Positions 1-8,510 are shown, counted from the first letter of the stretch. The stretch is DNA of 64,000 bases from Mycobacterium sp. 852002-51057_SCH5723018 (GCF_001667035.1 NZ_LZIR01000120.1:29366-93365), one strand, 5' to 3'. Notes: generated from the letters alone by a model not told the origin. Numbers and translations: made by a program.

Positions 1-579
1 CCCTCCACCGGCGCGCTGCCGCTCGTAGAGGGCGGACAGGGCGGGGTCCAATGCCGCCGAGAGCGAATCGCGCCGGGACGAATGCTCCTGGCGGGCCTTG
101 TCGATCTCGGCGAACGCGGCATCGAGCGCCTGCTTGGCGCTGGCCAGCTCGGACTGCAGCGCCTCGACCGCGGCCTGCTCGGCGCTCAGCTGGGCCTGTA
201 GCTCCTCGCGGCGCTCCATCACTTCCAGCAGGGAGTCCTCCAGGCTGGTCTGGCGGCGAATCAGGGTCTCCAGCTCGTGCTGCAGATCGGACAACTGCTT
301 GGCGTCGGTGGCACCCGATCTCAGCAGCGACTTGTCGCGCTCTTCGCGCTGGCGCACCGCGTCGATCTCCGACTCCAGCCGTGACACCTGGGCGTCCAAG
401 TCTTCCATCGCTATTCGGACGGCGCCCAGCCGGTCGCCGGCGGCGTTGCGCTCGGCCTGCACCCGCTCATACTCCTGTTGCTGCGGCAGATGCGTGGCGC
501 GGTGCGCGATGCGCGACAACTCGGCATCCAGCTTCGATAACTCGAGCAGCGAAAGCTGCTGTGCCACTTCCGCTTTCAT
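1..579 (-). CDS. Coiled-coil zinc-ribbon protein, Rv2229c-like (N-terminal part)
   Basis: This minus-strand gene runs off the left edge, so only the first 193 codons are visible. They are almost entirely charged, Leu/Gln/Glu-rich heptad-like helix, starting MKAEVAQQQLSLLELSKLDAE and containing many E/R/Q pairs, as expected for a long antiparallel coiled coil. In this family a C4-type zinc ribbon follows the coiled coil; that part lies outside the window and is inferred. The ATG at 579 overlaps the stop of the upstream Nif3 gene (TAATG), so the two are translationally coupled. The molecular role is unknown; it is often annotated as a nucleic-acid-binding protein. The assignment rests on the coiled coil and on gene order with Nif3 and cobC. 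Confidence 0.85.
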   Translation of the reverse strand, partial: MKAEVAQQLSLLELSKLDAELSRIAHRATHLPQQQEYERVQAERNAAGDRLGAVRIAMEDLDAQVSRLESEIDAVRQREERDKSLLRSGATDAKQLSDLQHELETLIRRQTSLEDSLLEVMERREELQAQLSAEQAAVEALQSELASAKQALDAAFAEIDKARQEHSSRRDSLSAALDPALSALYERQRAGGG

Positions 580-1703
580 TACTGACTTCCCCCAATGTTC
601 CACGGGTCGGTGCGGATGGCGCACACCCGCACGCTCAGCGCCTCACCGAAATACGACCGCAATACGGCGGCGGCCTGTTCGCACCAGGGGAATTCGCTCG
701 CCCAGTGTGCCACGTCGACCAGGGCCACTTCCGAGGCCCGGCGGTGTTCGTCGGCCGGATGGTGCCGCAGGTCGGCAGTGACGTACGCGTGCACGCCCGC
801 GCCGGCCGCGGCGGCCAGCAACGAGTCCCCGGCGCCGCCGCAGACGGCGACCCTCGACACGGGCGCGTCCGGGTCCCCCGCGGCGCGGACTCCCCAGGAC
901 GTCTGAGGCAAGGCGGTATCGACGCGGGAGACGAAGTCGCGCAGCGGTTCCGGTCGTGACAGCGTGCCGATGCGGCCCAACCCGGCGTCGCCGGGCGGAG
1001 GGACCAGGGCGAAGACGTCGAACGCGGGTTCCTCGTAGGGATGGGCCGCGCGCATCGCCGCCAGCACGTCGCCGCGCGCCCGCGCGGGTGCGACGACCTC
1101 GAACCGGTCCTCGGCGACCCGCTCGACGCTGCCGACGCTGCCCACCGCCGGTGTGGCGCCCTCGTGCGGCAGGAACTGCCCGATGCCGCTGACGCTCCAG
1201 CTGCAGTGCGAATAATCGCCGATGTGGCCCGCGCCGGCCTCGAACACGGCCTCCTGCACCGCTTCCGCGTTCTCGCGCGGCACGTAGACGACCCACTTCT
1301 CCAGGTCGCCCGCAGCCTCCGCCGCTTCGAGCACGCCGTCGACGGCGAGGCCGAGCGCGTCGGCGAGCGCGTCGGACACACCGGGCGACGCCGAGTCTGC
1401 GTTGGTGTGCGCGGTGAACAGCGAACGCCCCGTTCGGATCAGGCGATGCACGAGCGCGCCTTTCGGCGTATTAGCCGCCACCGTGTCGACCCCCCGCAAC
1501 AACAACGGGTGGTGGGCCAGCAGCAGGCCGCCCTCGGGAACCTCGTCGACCACCGCCGGTGTCGCGTCGACGGCGACGGTCACCGAGCCCACCGCCTCGT
1601 CGGGGTCCCCGCACACCAGGCCCACCGAATCCCACGACTGCGCGAGCCGCGGCGGGTACGCCCCGTCGAGCACCTCGATGACGTCGGCCAGCCGCACGCT
1701 CAC
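579..1703 (-). CDS. Nif3-like dinuclear metal center protein (YbgI/YqfO family)
   Basis: A 374-residue Nif3 family protein, equivalent to Rv2230c. Conserved metal-ligand motifs are visible: LLAHHPLLLRGVD near residue 65, HTNADSASPG near 105, and the C-terminal DVAHWASEFPWCEQ segment, all typical of the family's two-metal site. The middle insert containing HPYEEPAFDVF matches the PII-like domain of longer Nif3 proteins. The family is sometimes annotated as GTP cyclohydrolase I type 2, but its physiological substrate is not settled. I chose the GTG at 1703, which overlaps the cobC stop as GTGA; the open frame continues upstream only as a shadow of cobC. The stop overlaps the next gene's ATG. 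Confidence 0.9.
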   Translation of the reverse strand: MSVRLADVIEVLDGAYPPRLAQSWDSVGLVCGDPDEAVGSVTVAVDATPAVVDEVPEGGLLLAHHPLLLRGVDTVAANTPKGALVHRLIRTGRSLFTAHTNADSASPGVSDALADALGLAVDGVLEAAEAAGDLEKWVVYVPRENAEAVQEAVFEAGAGHIGDYSHCSWSVSGIGQFLPHEGATPAVGSVGSVERVAEDRFEVVAPARARGDVLAAMRAAHPYEEPAFDVFALVPPPGDAGLGRIGTLSRPEPLRDFVSRVDTALPQTSWGVRAAGDPDAPVSRVAVCGGAGDSLLAAAAGAGVHAYVTADLRHHPADEHRRASEVALVDVAHWASEFPWCEQAAAVLRSYFGEALSVRVCAIRTDPWNIGGSQ

Positions 1704-2731
1704 CGCGACACCTCCGCGATCGCCTGCACCAGCAGCGGCCACTCGCGGCGCACCGCCGCCCGCAGGTAGCGCTCGTCCAGACCGACGAACGTGTCGCATC
1801 GGCGAACCGCGATCCCCTTGCGCTCCAACTCTTTTCGCATCCGCGCGGCATCCGGCGCGCGGAACAAGACGAACGGGGCCCGGCCGGCGACCACGTCGGC
1901 GCCCACCGAGGCCAGTCCGGCCACCATCTCCGCACGCGACTCGGCCAGCCGCGCCGCGCCGGCCGCCGCTTCGGCGACCGCCCGCGGACCACTGCACGCC
2001 GCGATGGCCGTCAGTTGCAGCGTCCCCACCGGCCAGTGCGCCCGCTGGGCGGTCAACCGCGCCAACACCTCTGGCGAGCCAAGGGCATAGCCCACCCGCA
2101 ACCCCGCCAACGCCCACGTTTTGGTCAGGCTGCGCAGCACGAGCACGTCGGGCAGCGAGTCGGCGGCCAGCGACTCCGGTTCGCCGGGGATCGAATCGGC
2201 GAACGCCTCGTCGACCACCAGGATCCGCCCGGGCCGGCGCAACGCGAGCAGCTGCTCGCGGGTGTGCAGCACCGAGGTGGGGTTGGTCGGATTGCCCACC
2301 ACGATGAGGTCGGCATCCTCGGGGACGGTCGCGCAGTCCAGGCCGAACGGCGGCTCGAGGACGACATGCTCGACAGGTATCCCGGCGGTGGCCAGCGCCA
2401 CGGCCGGCTCGGTGAACGAGGGCGCCACGATCAGCGCCCGCGCCGGACGCAGGTTGGGCAGCAACGCGAACCCTTCCGCGGCGCCGGCGAGCGGCAGCAC
2501 CTCGTCGCGCGCTCGGCCGTGCCGCTGCGCTGCGGCGTCTTGCGCCCGGTGCACCTCGTCGTCGCCCGGGTAGCGCGCCAGATCCGGCAGCCGCGCGGCC
2601 AGCCGCTGCGTCAGCCACTCGGGCGGTTGCGCATGGCGGACGTTGACGGCGAAGTCGAGCATCCCCGGCGCGGCGGCCTGGTCACCGTGATAGCGGGCCG
2701 TCGCAGGCGGGCTCGGGTTCAGAGTCGCCAT
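1700..2731 (-). CDS. cobC: Aminotransferase-like CobC / Rv2231c homologue, PLP-dependent
   Basis: A 343-residue fold-type I PLP enzyme of the histidinol-phosphate aminotransferase / threonine-phosphate decarboxylase group. Visible motifs are the glycine-poor PLP loop PLAGAAEGFALL, the NPTNPTS segment, VVDEAF (aspartate to the PLP ring nitrogen) and SLTKTWALAGLRVGY, whose lysine should form the internal aldimine. In cobalamin synthesis this family supplies the aminopropanol-phosphate arm. A cobD homologue lies about 2 kb away, but on the other side of ptkA-ptpA. The ATG at 2731 is chosen because the protein then begins MATLNPSPPATARYHGD, in line with homologues; the further open frame upstream looks like leader. 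It overlaps the Nif3 gene by 4 bp. Confidence 0.85.
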   Translation of the reverse strand: MATLNPSPPATARYHGDQAAAPGMLDFAVNVRHAQPPEWLTQRLAARLPDLARYPGDDEVHRAQDAAAQRHGRARDEVLPLAGAAEGFALLPNLRPARALIVAPSFTEPAVALATAGIPVEHVVLEPPFGLDCATVPEDADLIVVGNPTNPTSVLHTREQLLALRRPGRILVVDEAFADSIPGEPESLAADSLPDVLVLRSLTKTWALAGLRVGYALGSPEVLARLTAQRAHWPVGTLQLTAIAACSGPRAVAEAAAGAARLAESRAEMVAGLASVGADVVAGRAPFVLFRAPDAARMRKELERKGIAVRRCDTFVGLDERYLRAAVRREWPLLVQAIAEVSR

Positions 2732-2814
2732 CAGTGAAACACTAGTGCGCCGCGTTGAGCGTGGGGCAGGAACACCGTGGTACCCGAGATGCGCCCATCG
2801 AGGACAATGGGGAG

Positions 2815-3552
2815 GTGACAAGCACTACGTCGGCGGATTGCCCGCCTCCTCCCGGCGACGGCCCCCTCGCCGCTACGCGGCCGGGGATGCCCGAGGTAGC
2901 CGCGGAACTGGTGATCTTCGACCTCGACGGCACCCTGACCGACTCGGCGCAAGGCATCGTGGCCAGCTTCCGGCACGCGCTCGACCACATCGGCGCGCAG
3001 GTGCCCGAGGGTGACCTGGTCGCGCAAATCGTCGGCCCGCCGATGGACGACACGTTCCGGTCGATGCTCGGCGAGTCCGCCGAGGAGGCGATCGCGGCCT
3101 TCCGTGACGAGTACGGCAGCCGGGGCTGGGCGATGAACACGCTGTTCGACGGGATCGAGCCGCTGCTGGCCGACCTGCGCGCCGCCGGCGTCCGGTTGGC
3201 CGTGGCCACCTCCAAGCTGGAACCGACGGCCCGGCGCGTCCTGGCCCACTTCGGCGTCGAGCAGCATTTCGAGGTCATCGCCGGCGCGACGCCGGACGGC
3301 TCGCGCAAGAGCAAGGAGGAGGTGCTCGCCCACGCGCTGGAACAGCTGCAGCCGCTGCCCCGGCGCGTGCTGATGGTGGGTGACCGTAGCCACGACGTGC
3401 ACGGCGCGGCCGCCCACGGCATCGACACCGTGGTGGTCGGCTGGGGCTACGGGCGGGACGACTTCGCTCATTTTGGCGCGGACGGCGCCACTGTCACCGG
3501 CGTGACGCATGCCGCGACGATGGACGACCTGCGGAGGGCCCTCGGTGTCTGA
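2815..3552 (+). CDS. ptkA: HAD-superfamily protein tyrosine kinase PtkA homologue
   Basis: A HAD-fold protein with motif I FDLDGTLTDS (first Asp near residue 36), motif II VATSK and motif III/IV MVGDRSHDVHGAA, giving a canonical Gph-like phosphatase core. In M. tuberculosis the orthologue Rv2232 acts as a tyrosine autokinase that phosphorylates PtpA, the next gene. Here the stop overlaps the ptpA start (GTGTCTGA), which fits that pairing. I picked the GTG at 2815 because VTSTTSADCPPPP aligns with the low-complexity segment ahead of the HAD core. An upstream ATG at 2755 would add 20 residues. The gene is divergent from cobC with a short gap. Kinase activity is inferred from the family member; the sequence alone says HAD hydrolase. 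Confidence 0.85.
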   Translation: MTSTTSADCPPPPGDGPLAATRPGMPEVAAELVIFDLDGTLTDSAQGIVASFRHALDHIGAQVPEGDLVAQIVGPPMDDTFRSMLGESAEEAIAAFRDEYGSRGWAMNTLFDGIEPLLADLRAAGVRLAVATSKLEPTARRVLAHFGVEQHFEVIAGATPDGSRKSKEEVLAHALEQLQPLPRRVLMVGDRSHDVHGAAAHGIDTVVVGWGYGRDDFAHFGADGATVTGVTHAATMDDLRRALGV

Positions 3553-4093
3553 TGCCAATGCCCCACTCCTCAGCGGGACGTCCGACGGCCCGCACCGTCG
3601 CCGGGGCGAACCGCTGCACATCACCTTCGTCTGCACCGGCAACATCTGCCGCTCGCCGATGGCCGAGAAGATGTTCGCCGACCAGCTGCGGCGGCGCGGA
3701 CTGGGTGACGCGGTGCGGGTGACCAGTGCCGGCACCGGCAACTGGCACGTCGGCGATTGCGCCGACGACCGCGCCGCCCGGGTGCTGCGCGCCCACGGCT
3801 ATTCCACCGCTCACTGCGCCGCTCAGCTCGACGACGACCACCTGTCGGCCGATCTGGTGGTGGCCCTGGGCCGCAATCACCTTCGGCTGTTGCGGCAGCT
3901 CGGTGTGGACGACGGCCGGATCCGGATGCTGCGGTCGTTCGACCCGCGCTCGGGTTCCCATCCGCTGGACGTCGACGACCCGTACTACGGCGGCCACGAA
4001 GACTTCGAGCGGGTCCTCGCCGTCATCGAGGCCGCCCTGCCCGGGCTGCACGCCTGGGTCGACGAACGGCTCGCGGGCAACGGACAAGCCTGA
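3545..4093 (+). CDS. ptpA: Low-molecular-weight protein tyrosine phosphatase PtpA
   Basis: An LMW-PTP. The CX5R P-loop VCTGNICRS has the nucleophilic Cys at about residue 30 and Arg at 36, and the general-acid Asp lies in the DPYYGG motif. The M. tuberculosis orthologue Rv2234 is secreted into macrophages and blocks phagosome acidification. Here the catalytic core is preceded by about 20 residues rich in Ser, Gly and Arg, whereas the M. tuberculosis protein, as I remember it, reaches the P-loop within about ten residues. The GTG at 3545 overlaps the ptkA stop; a later in-frame start is not obvious before the conserved LHITFVCTGN. The stop overlaps the downstream SURF1 ATG (TGATG). Confidence 0.92.
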   Translation: MSDANAPLLSGTSDGPHRRRGEPLHITFVCTGNICRSPMAEKMFADQLRRRGLGDAVRVTSAGTGNWHVGDCADDRAARVLRAHGYSTAHCAAQLDDDHLSADLVVALGRNHLRLLRQLGVDDGRIRMLRSFDPRSGSHPLDVDDPYYGGHEDFERVLAVIEAALPGLHAWVDERLAGNGQA

Positions 4094-4902
4094 TGGGCCG
4101 CCTGGCTTTCCTGCTGCGCCCGGGCTGGATTGCGCTGGCGCTGGTGGTCATCGCCTTCACCTATCTGTGCTTCGTGGTGTTGGCCCCCTGGCAGCTGGGC
4201 AAGAACACCAGGACCTCGCGGGAGAACCACCAGATCGAGACCTCCCTCAACACCCCGCCGGTCGCGCTGAAAACGGTTCTGCCCCAGCAGGATTCGTCGG
4301 CCCCGAGCGCGCAGTGGCGCCGGGTGACGGCGACCGGACACTACCTGCCGGACACCTCGGTGCTGGCCCGGCTGCGGGTGGTCGAGGGTGACCCGGCGTT
4401 CGAGGTGCTGGCGCCGTTCGTCGTCGACGACGGCCCGACCGTGCTGGTCGACCGCGGCTATGTGCGGCCCGTGCAGGGGTCGCGCGTGCCCCCGATCGCG
4501 CGGCCGCCGGCGGAGACGGTGACCATCACGGCGCGGCTGCGCGACTCCGAGCCGACCGCGCCGGGCAAGGATCCGTTTTTCAGTGACGGTGTGCAGCAGG
4601 TGTATTCGATCAACACCGCTCAGGTCGCGACGGTGATGAAGGTCCCCCTGGCCGGGTCCTACCTGCAATTGGTCGACAACCAGCCCGGCGGCCTCGGCGT
4701 GATCGGTGTGCCGCACCTGGACGCCGGACCGTTCCTGTCCTACGGGATTCAGTGGATTTCGTTCGGCATCCTCGCGCCGATCGGGTTGGGCTACTTCGCC
4801 TACTCCGAGATCCGCGTTCGCCGCCGCGAAAAGCAACAGGCCACCGAAACCCCGGTGACCGTTGAGGAGAAACTCGCCGACCGCTACGGCCGCCGCCGGT
4901 AG
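4093..4902 (+). CDS. SURF1-family cytochrome c oxidase assembly protein
   Basis: A 269-residue protein with the SURF1 architecture. The N-terminal membrane helix (about residues 10-32) ends in APWQLGKN, a family hallmark. A large extracytoplasmic domain carries the VLVDRGYVRP motif, and a second helix (about 215-240, ISFGILAPIGLGYFAY) precedes a basic cytoplasmic tail. SURF1 proteins assist heme a insertion and assembly of aa3-type oxidase. It is coupled to ptpA by a 1-bp overlap. Its 3' end overlaps convergent cobD by 19 bp. It is equivalent to Rv2235. Confidence 0.9.
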   Translation: MGRLAFLLRPGWIALALVVIAFTYLCFVVLAPWQLGKNTRTSRENHQIETSLNTPPVALKTVLPQQDSSAPSAQWRRVTATGHYLPDTSVLARLRVVEGDPAFEVLAPFVVDDGPTVLVDRGYVRPVQGSRVPPIARPPAETVTITARLRDSEPTAPGKDPFFSDGVQQVYSINTAQVATVMKVPLAGSYLQLVDNQPGGLGVIGVPHLDAGPFLSYGIQWISFGILAPIGLGYFAYSEIRVRRREKQQATETPVTVEEKLADRYGRRR

Positions 4903-5819
4903 GCCAGCGCGATCACCGCGGCGGCCGCCGCCTGCACCGCCCGCGACAGCGCGACCGCGCGCCGCAGGTCGGCCACCGTGGGCGGCCGGCCGTCGCCGAG
5001 GGTGGGCCGGATCTGCACCTCGTGGTGGTAGTGGGTGGGCCCGCCGAGCCGGACGCCCAGCGCCCCGGCGAAGGCCGCCTCGACGACACCGGCGTTGGGG
5101 CTGGGATGCCGGGCGGCGTCGCGGCGCCAGGCGCCCAATGCGGCCGCGGGTGATCCGGACACGACCGGCGCGCACGCGACGACGAGCGCCGCGGTCACCC
5201 GGGCGGCGATGTAGTTGGCCGCGTCGTCCAATCGGGCTGCGGCCCAACCGAATCGGACGTAGCGGGGAGAGCGGTGGCCGACCATCGAATCCAGCGTGTT
5301 GATGCCACGGTAGGCGAGCACGGCGGGCACACCGCCCGCGGCCGCCCACAGCAGCGGCGCCACCGCGGCGTCGGAGGTGTTCTCCGCGACCGACTCCAGC
5401 GCCGCCCGCGTCAGGCCCGCGCCGTCGAGGCGCGCCGGGTCGCGCCCGCACAGCGAGGGCAGCAGCCGACGGGCGGCCCCGATGTCGCCGCGCTCGAGCA
5501 ACTGCGACATTTCCAGGCCGGTGCGCGCCAACGACGTTCCGCCCAGCGAGATCCACGTTGCCGTGGCGGTGGCAGCGACGGAGGGGAACCGGCCCCGGGG
5601 TATGGCCGCCGCGCCCAGGATGATTACCGCACCGACCATGAGGATTACGTGCAGCGCACCGGCGGCCTTGGTGTCGCGGTACGCGATGCCCTCTACCCGC
5701 GCGGCCGCCCGGCCGAACAGGGCGACCGGATGACCCCGTTTCGGATCGCCGAGCGCGAGGTCGGCCAGGTAGCCGGCCAGCATGCCGGCGATCCGGTCAT
5801 GGCGCCTCGTCGCAAACAT
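4884..5819 (-). CDS. cobD: Adenosylcobinamide-phosphate synthase CobD/CbiB
   Basis: A 311-residue multi-pass membrane protein of the CobD/CbiB family, which attaches the aminopropanol (phosphate) arm to adenosylcobyric acid. Characteristic segments are GYLADLALGDPKRGHPVALFG at the N-terminus, ESVAENTSDAAVAPLLW in the middle (the family's most conserved stretch) and YRGINTLDSMVGHRSPRY. At least four hydrophobic segments are visible. The partner aminotransferase-like gene lies at 1.7-2.7 kb. The gene is convergent with, and overlaps by 19 bp, the SURF1 gene. It starts at ATG 5819; a short gap separates it from the divergent MpaB-like gene. Confidence 0.9.
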   Translation of the reverse strand: MFATRRHDRIAGMLAGYLADLALGDPKRGHPVALFGRAAARVEGIAYRDTKAAGALHVILMVGAVIILGAAAIPRGRFPSVAATATATWISLGGTSLARTGLEMSQLLERGDIGAARRLLPSLCGRDPARLDGAGLTRAALESVAENTSDAAVAPLLWAAAGGVPAVLAYRGINTLDSMVGHRSPRYVRFGWAAARLDDAANYIAARVTAALVVACAPVVSGSPAAALGAWRRDAARHPSPNAGVVEAAFAGALGVRLGGPTHYHHEVQIRPTLGDGRPPTVADLRRAVALSRAVQAAAAAVIALAYRRRP

Positions 5820-5871
5820 TCCGGCAGCGTCTCACACGTGGTCTACTCGATTGCATGAGGCGACATCAGCC

Positions 5872-6687
5872 ATGAAGGGGCCCGCGACCCGGATCGCCGA
5901 CCTGCTGAACCCGGCCGCGGTCCTGCTGCCGGCGGCAAACGTGATCATGCAGCTGTCGCTGCCCGGCGTCGGCTACGGCGTGCTGGAGAGCCCGGTCGAC
6001 AGCGGCAATGTCTACAAACATCCGTTCAAGCGGGCCCGCACCACTGGCACCTACCTTGCGGTCGCGGCCATCGGGACCGAGTCCGACCGGGCGCTGATCC
6101 GCGGCGCCGTGGACGTCGCGCACCGGCAGGTGCGGTCGACGCCGTCGAGCCCGGTGTCCTACAACGCCTTTGACCCCAAGCTGCAGCTGTGGGTGGCCGG
6201 CTGCCTGTACCGCTATTTCGTCGACCAGCACGAGTTCCTGCACGGCCCGCTGGACGACTACAGCGCCGAAGCCGTCTATCGCGACGCTAAACGGTTGGGC
6301 ACGACGCTGCAGGTGCCCGAGCGGATGTGGCCACCGGACCGGGCCGCGTTCGACGCGTACTGGAAGCGCTCCCTCGACCAGCTGCGCATCGACCCGCCGG
6401 TGCGCGAGCACCTGCACGGGGTCGCATCGATGGCGTTTCTGCCGTGGCCGCTGCGGATGCTGGCGGGGCCGTTCAACCTGTTCGCGACGACGGGATTCCT
6501 GGCGCCCGAGTTCCGCGCGATGATGCGGCTTGACTGGTCGCGGAGCCAGCAACGCCGGTTCGACTGGCTGCTGGTCGCCCTGCGGCTGGCCGACCGGCTG
6601 ATCCCGCACCGGGCGTGGCTCTTCAGCTACCGGCTTTACTTGTGGGACATGCGATCTCGGGCGCGCCGCGGCCGGCGAATCGCCTAG
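5872..6687 (+). CDS. Oxygenase MpaB family protein (DUF2236)
   Basis: A 271-residue member of the MpaB/latex-clearing-protein-like family (former DUF2236), equivalent to Rv2237. Family features visible are the GVLESPVDSGNVYKHPFKRARTT region, the KLQLWVAGCLYRY helix with nearby HEFLHG, and a C-terminal bundle rich in Arg and Trp (MMRLDWSRSQQRRFDW). Some relatives bind b-type heme and oxidise lipids or polyisoprenoids; the substrate here is unknown. The ATG at 5872 was chosen because MKGPATRIADLL begins the conserved part; the longer open frame upstream crosses the divergent cobD promoter region. This is the last gene that the M. tuberculosis order places before the tRNA-Val/ahpE block. Confidence 0.8.
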   Translation: MKGPATRIADLLNPAAVLLPAANVIMQLSLPGVGYGVLESPVDSGNVYKHPFKRARTTGTYLAVAAIGTESDRALIRGAVDVAHRQVRSTPSSPVSYNAFDPKLQLWVAGCLYRYFVDQHEFLHGPLDDYSAEAVYRDAKRLGTTLQVPERMWPPDRAAFDAYWKRSLDQLRIDPPVREHLHGVASMAFLPWPLRMLAGPFNLFATTGFLAPEFRAMMRLDWSRSQQRRFDWLLVALRLADRLIPHRAWLFSYRLYLWDMRSRARRGRRIA

Positions 6688-6703
6688 GGCTAGAGTCGAC
6701 GGC

Positions 6704-7102
6704 ATGACTTTCCCCGCGCTCAACCACGTCGCGGTCACGGTGCGTGACCTCGAGGTCAGTGGCCCCTGGTATCGCACGCTTTTAGGCTCCGATCCGATAC
6801 TCGACGAGCACACCGACGCCGGCTTCCGGCACCTGGTCTGGATGCTGAACGGCCACACTGTGTTCGGCATCCACCAGCATGACCGGCCGGCTCCCGACGA
6901 GGCCTTCAGCGAGCTACGTCTCGGTCTCGACCACGTCGGTTTTGGCTGCGGCGACCGCGCCGAGCTGGAGAAGTGGGTCACGCGCCTGGACGAACTGGGT
7001 ATCAAACACGGCGGCATCGTGGACGCGCCGTACGGCTCGGGGCTGAGCTTTCGCGACCCCGACGGGATCGCCCTGGAGTTTTTCGCGCCGCCGGGCGGCT
7101 GA
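6704..7102 (+). CDS. VOC/glyoxalase-fold protein
   Basis: A 132-residue single vicinal-oxygen-chelate module: NHVAVTVRDLEVSGPWYRTLLG at the N-terminus, the LRLGLDHVGFGC middle strand, and FRDPDGIALEFFAPPGG at the C-terminus. His, His and Glu positions are suitable for metal binding in a dimer. Members include glyoxalases, dioxygenases and antibiotic-resistance proteins, so the substrate cannot be inferred. It follows the MpaB-like gene by 16 bp in the same direction and could be cotranscribed with it. It is convergent with the epoxide hydrolase. Confidence 0.8.
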   Translation: MTFPALNHVAVTVRDLEVSGPWYRTLLGSDPILDEHTDAGFRHLVWMLNGHTVFGIHQHDRPAPDEAFSELRLGLDHVGFGCGDRAELEKWVTRLDELGIKHGGIVDAPYGSGLSFRDPDGIALEFFAPPGG

Positions 7103-7131
7103 CGCGAATCCCTTGCGGCCGAGTGTGTATC

Positions 7132-8265
7132 TCAGCGGATCGTCGCGAAGAAAGCCCGTAGGTCCTCGACGAACAGGTCCGGTTGCTCGAACGCCGCGAA
7201 GTGCCCGCCGCGAGGCATGTCCGTCCAGTGCGTGATGTTGTAAGCCGGCTCGCACCACGACCGCGGGGACTTCAGCAGCTCCGCCGGGAAAGCGGCGATG
7301 CCGGTGGGCAATTCGACCCGCTCCATCTGACCCCACACCCTGAAGCTCTCCCAGTACAAGCGGGCCGACGAGGCCCCGGTGGCCGTGACCCAATACATCA
7401 TCACGTTGTCGAGCAGCTCGTCGCGGCTGAAGGCGTTCTCGGGATGCCCGTCGCAGTCCGACCAGGCCCAGAACTTCTCGACGATCCACGCCAGCTGTCC
7501 CACCGGCGAGTCCACCAGCCCGTAGCCCACCGTTTGCGGCCGGGTGGACTGCTGCTTGGAATAGCCGGTGCCCGACCTGCGGTGCTCGGCCAGCGCCGCC
7601 AACGCCTTCCGCTCCTGGTCGGTGGGGTTCTTCAGGGCTTCGGGTGTGGGACGCCCGATCGGCATGTTCACATGGATGGCCACGCAGTGGCCGCCGCTTC
7701 GGCCGATCTGGGTGGTGACCGCCGCGCCCCAATCGCCGCCCTGCGCGCCGTAGCGGTCGTAGCCCAGGCGCAGCATGAGCGTCTCCCACGCCGCGGCGAT
7801 CTGTTCGACGCCCCATCCGGCGCGGGTGGGCTTGCCGGAGAATCCGTAGCCCGGAAGCGACGGGCACACCACGTGAAAGGCGTCCTCGGCCCGCCCCGAC
7901 TCCGGATTGGTCAGCGGCTCAATCACCTTGTGGAACTCCACGATCGAGCCCGGCCAGCCGTGGGTGATCACCAGTGGGAAGGCGTCCTCGTGCGGCGAGC
8001 GTTGGTGGATGAAATGAATGTCCAGGCCGTCGATCTCGGTGACGAACTGGTCGAACCGGTTGAGCGCGGCCTCACGGGACCGCCAGTCGTACTCGTTGGC
8101 CCAGTAGTCGGCCAGCTCCCGGGTGTAGGCCAACGGCATGCCCTGGCTCCAGTCGTCGACGCACTCGGCTTCCGGCCAGCGGGTCCGTGCCAAACGCGAT
8201 CGCAGGTCGTCCAGGACGTCGTCGGGAACGTCGATACAAAACGGCCGCACGGATTGCTCGCCCAC
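7132..8265 (-). CDS. Epoxide hydrolase, EHN-domain alpha/beta hydrolase
   Basis: A 377-residue microsomal-type epoxide hydrolase. The EHN N-terminal lid domain (residues 1-105, with LRSRLARTRWPE and YWANEYDWR) is followed by an alpha/beta hydrolase core. The oxyanion motif is HGWPGS (about 102-107), the nucleophile is Asp178 in GGDWGA, and the catalytic His lies in PRGGHFAAFEQPD near the C-terminus. It presumably hydrolyses lipid or xenobiotic epoxides; its substrate is unknown. The GTG at 8265 is the chosen start. The gene ends the conserved left flank: the tRNA-Val fragment that marks the island boundary begins 57 bp upstream of its start codon. Confidence 0.9.
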   Translation of the reverse strand: MGEQSVRPFCIDVPDDVLDDLRSRLARTRWPEAECVDDWSQGMPLAYTRELADYWANEYDWRSREAALNRFDQFVTEIDGLDIHFIHQRSPHEDAFPLVITHGWPGSIVEFHKVIEPLTNPESGRAEDAFHVVCPSLPGYGFSGKPTRAGWGVEQIAAAWETLMLRLGYDRYGAQGGDWGAAVTTQIGRSGGHCVAIHVNMPIGRPTPEALKNPTDQERKALAALAEHRRSGTGYSKQQSTRPQTVGYGLVDSPVGQLAWIVEKFWAWSDCDGHPENAFSRDELLDNVMMYWVTATGASSARLYWESFRVWGQMERVELPTGIAAFPAELLKSPRSWCEPAYNITHWTDMPRGGHFAAFEQPDLFVEDLRAFFATIR

Positions 8266-8322
8266 GCCCCAGAGGTTGCCACACCCGGCTCTACGCCGAC
8301 AACGACGCGCGGGCGCAACACT

Positions 8323-8366
8323 GGTGGGCGCGGACGGTATCGAACCGCCGACCGCTGGTGTGTAAA
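8323..8366 (-). repeat. attL: 3' fragment of tRNA-Val
   Basis: Forty-four bases identical to 27863-27906. Read on the minus strand they cover the end of the anticodon loop, the anticodon 3' stem, the variable region, the T arm and the acceptor 3' strand of tRNA-Val(UAC). The 5' half of the tRNA is absent, so this is an integration scar, not a functional tRNA. Identity breaks immediately on both sides (8322 T against G; 8367 G against A). Confidence 0.93.
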
Positions 8367-8482
8367 GCCCTGCCCGGCCGTATCTCGCGTTTCACCCAGT
8401 CCCGTAGCGCCTCGAAACATCCAGGTCAGCGACCTTTCCATGACTTCTCGGTCCAGCGAGTGTCGGGCCGTATCTGCGTGTC

Positions 8483-8510
8483 TTGGCACACTCTTGGCAC
8501 AACGGGGGTT
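8483..8510. repeat. Integrase arm-type repeats, left end
   Basis: Two copies of TTGGCACA spaced 11 bp apart (8483 and 8494), followed by ACGGGGGTT. The block is repeated almost exactly at 27783-27810, just inside the other end of the island. One helical turn of spacing and placement beside an att core are typical of tyrosine-integrase arm sites. The role is inferred. Confidence 0.65.

Noticed and set aside
579..2618. 679-codon minus-strand frame covering Nif3 and upstream DNA
   Set aside because: Only the part from GTG 1703 matches Nif3; the remainder is the wrong frame of cobC.
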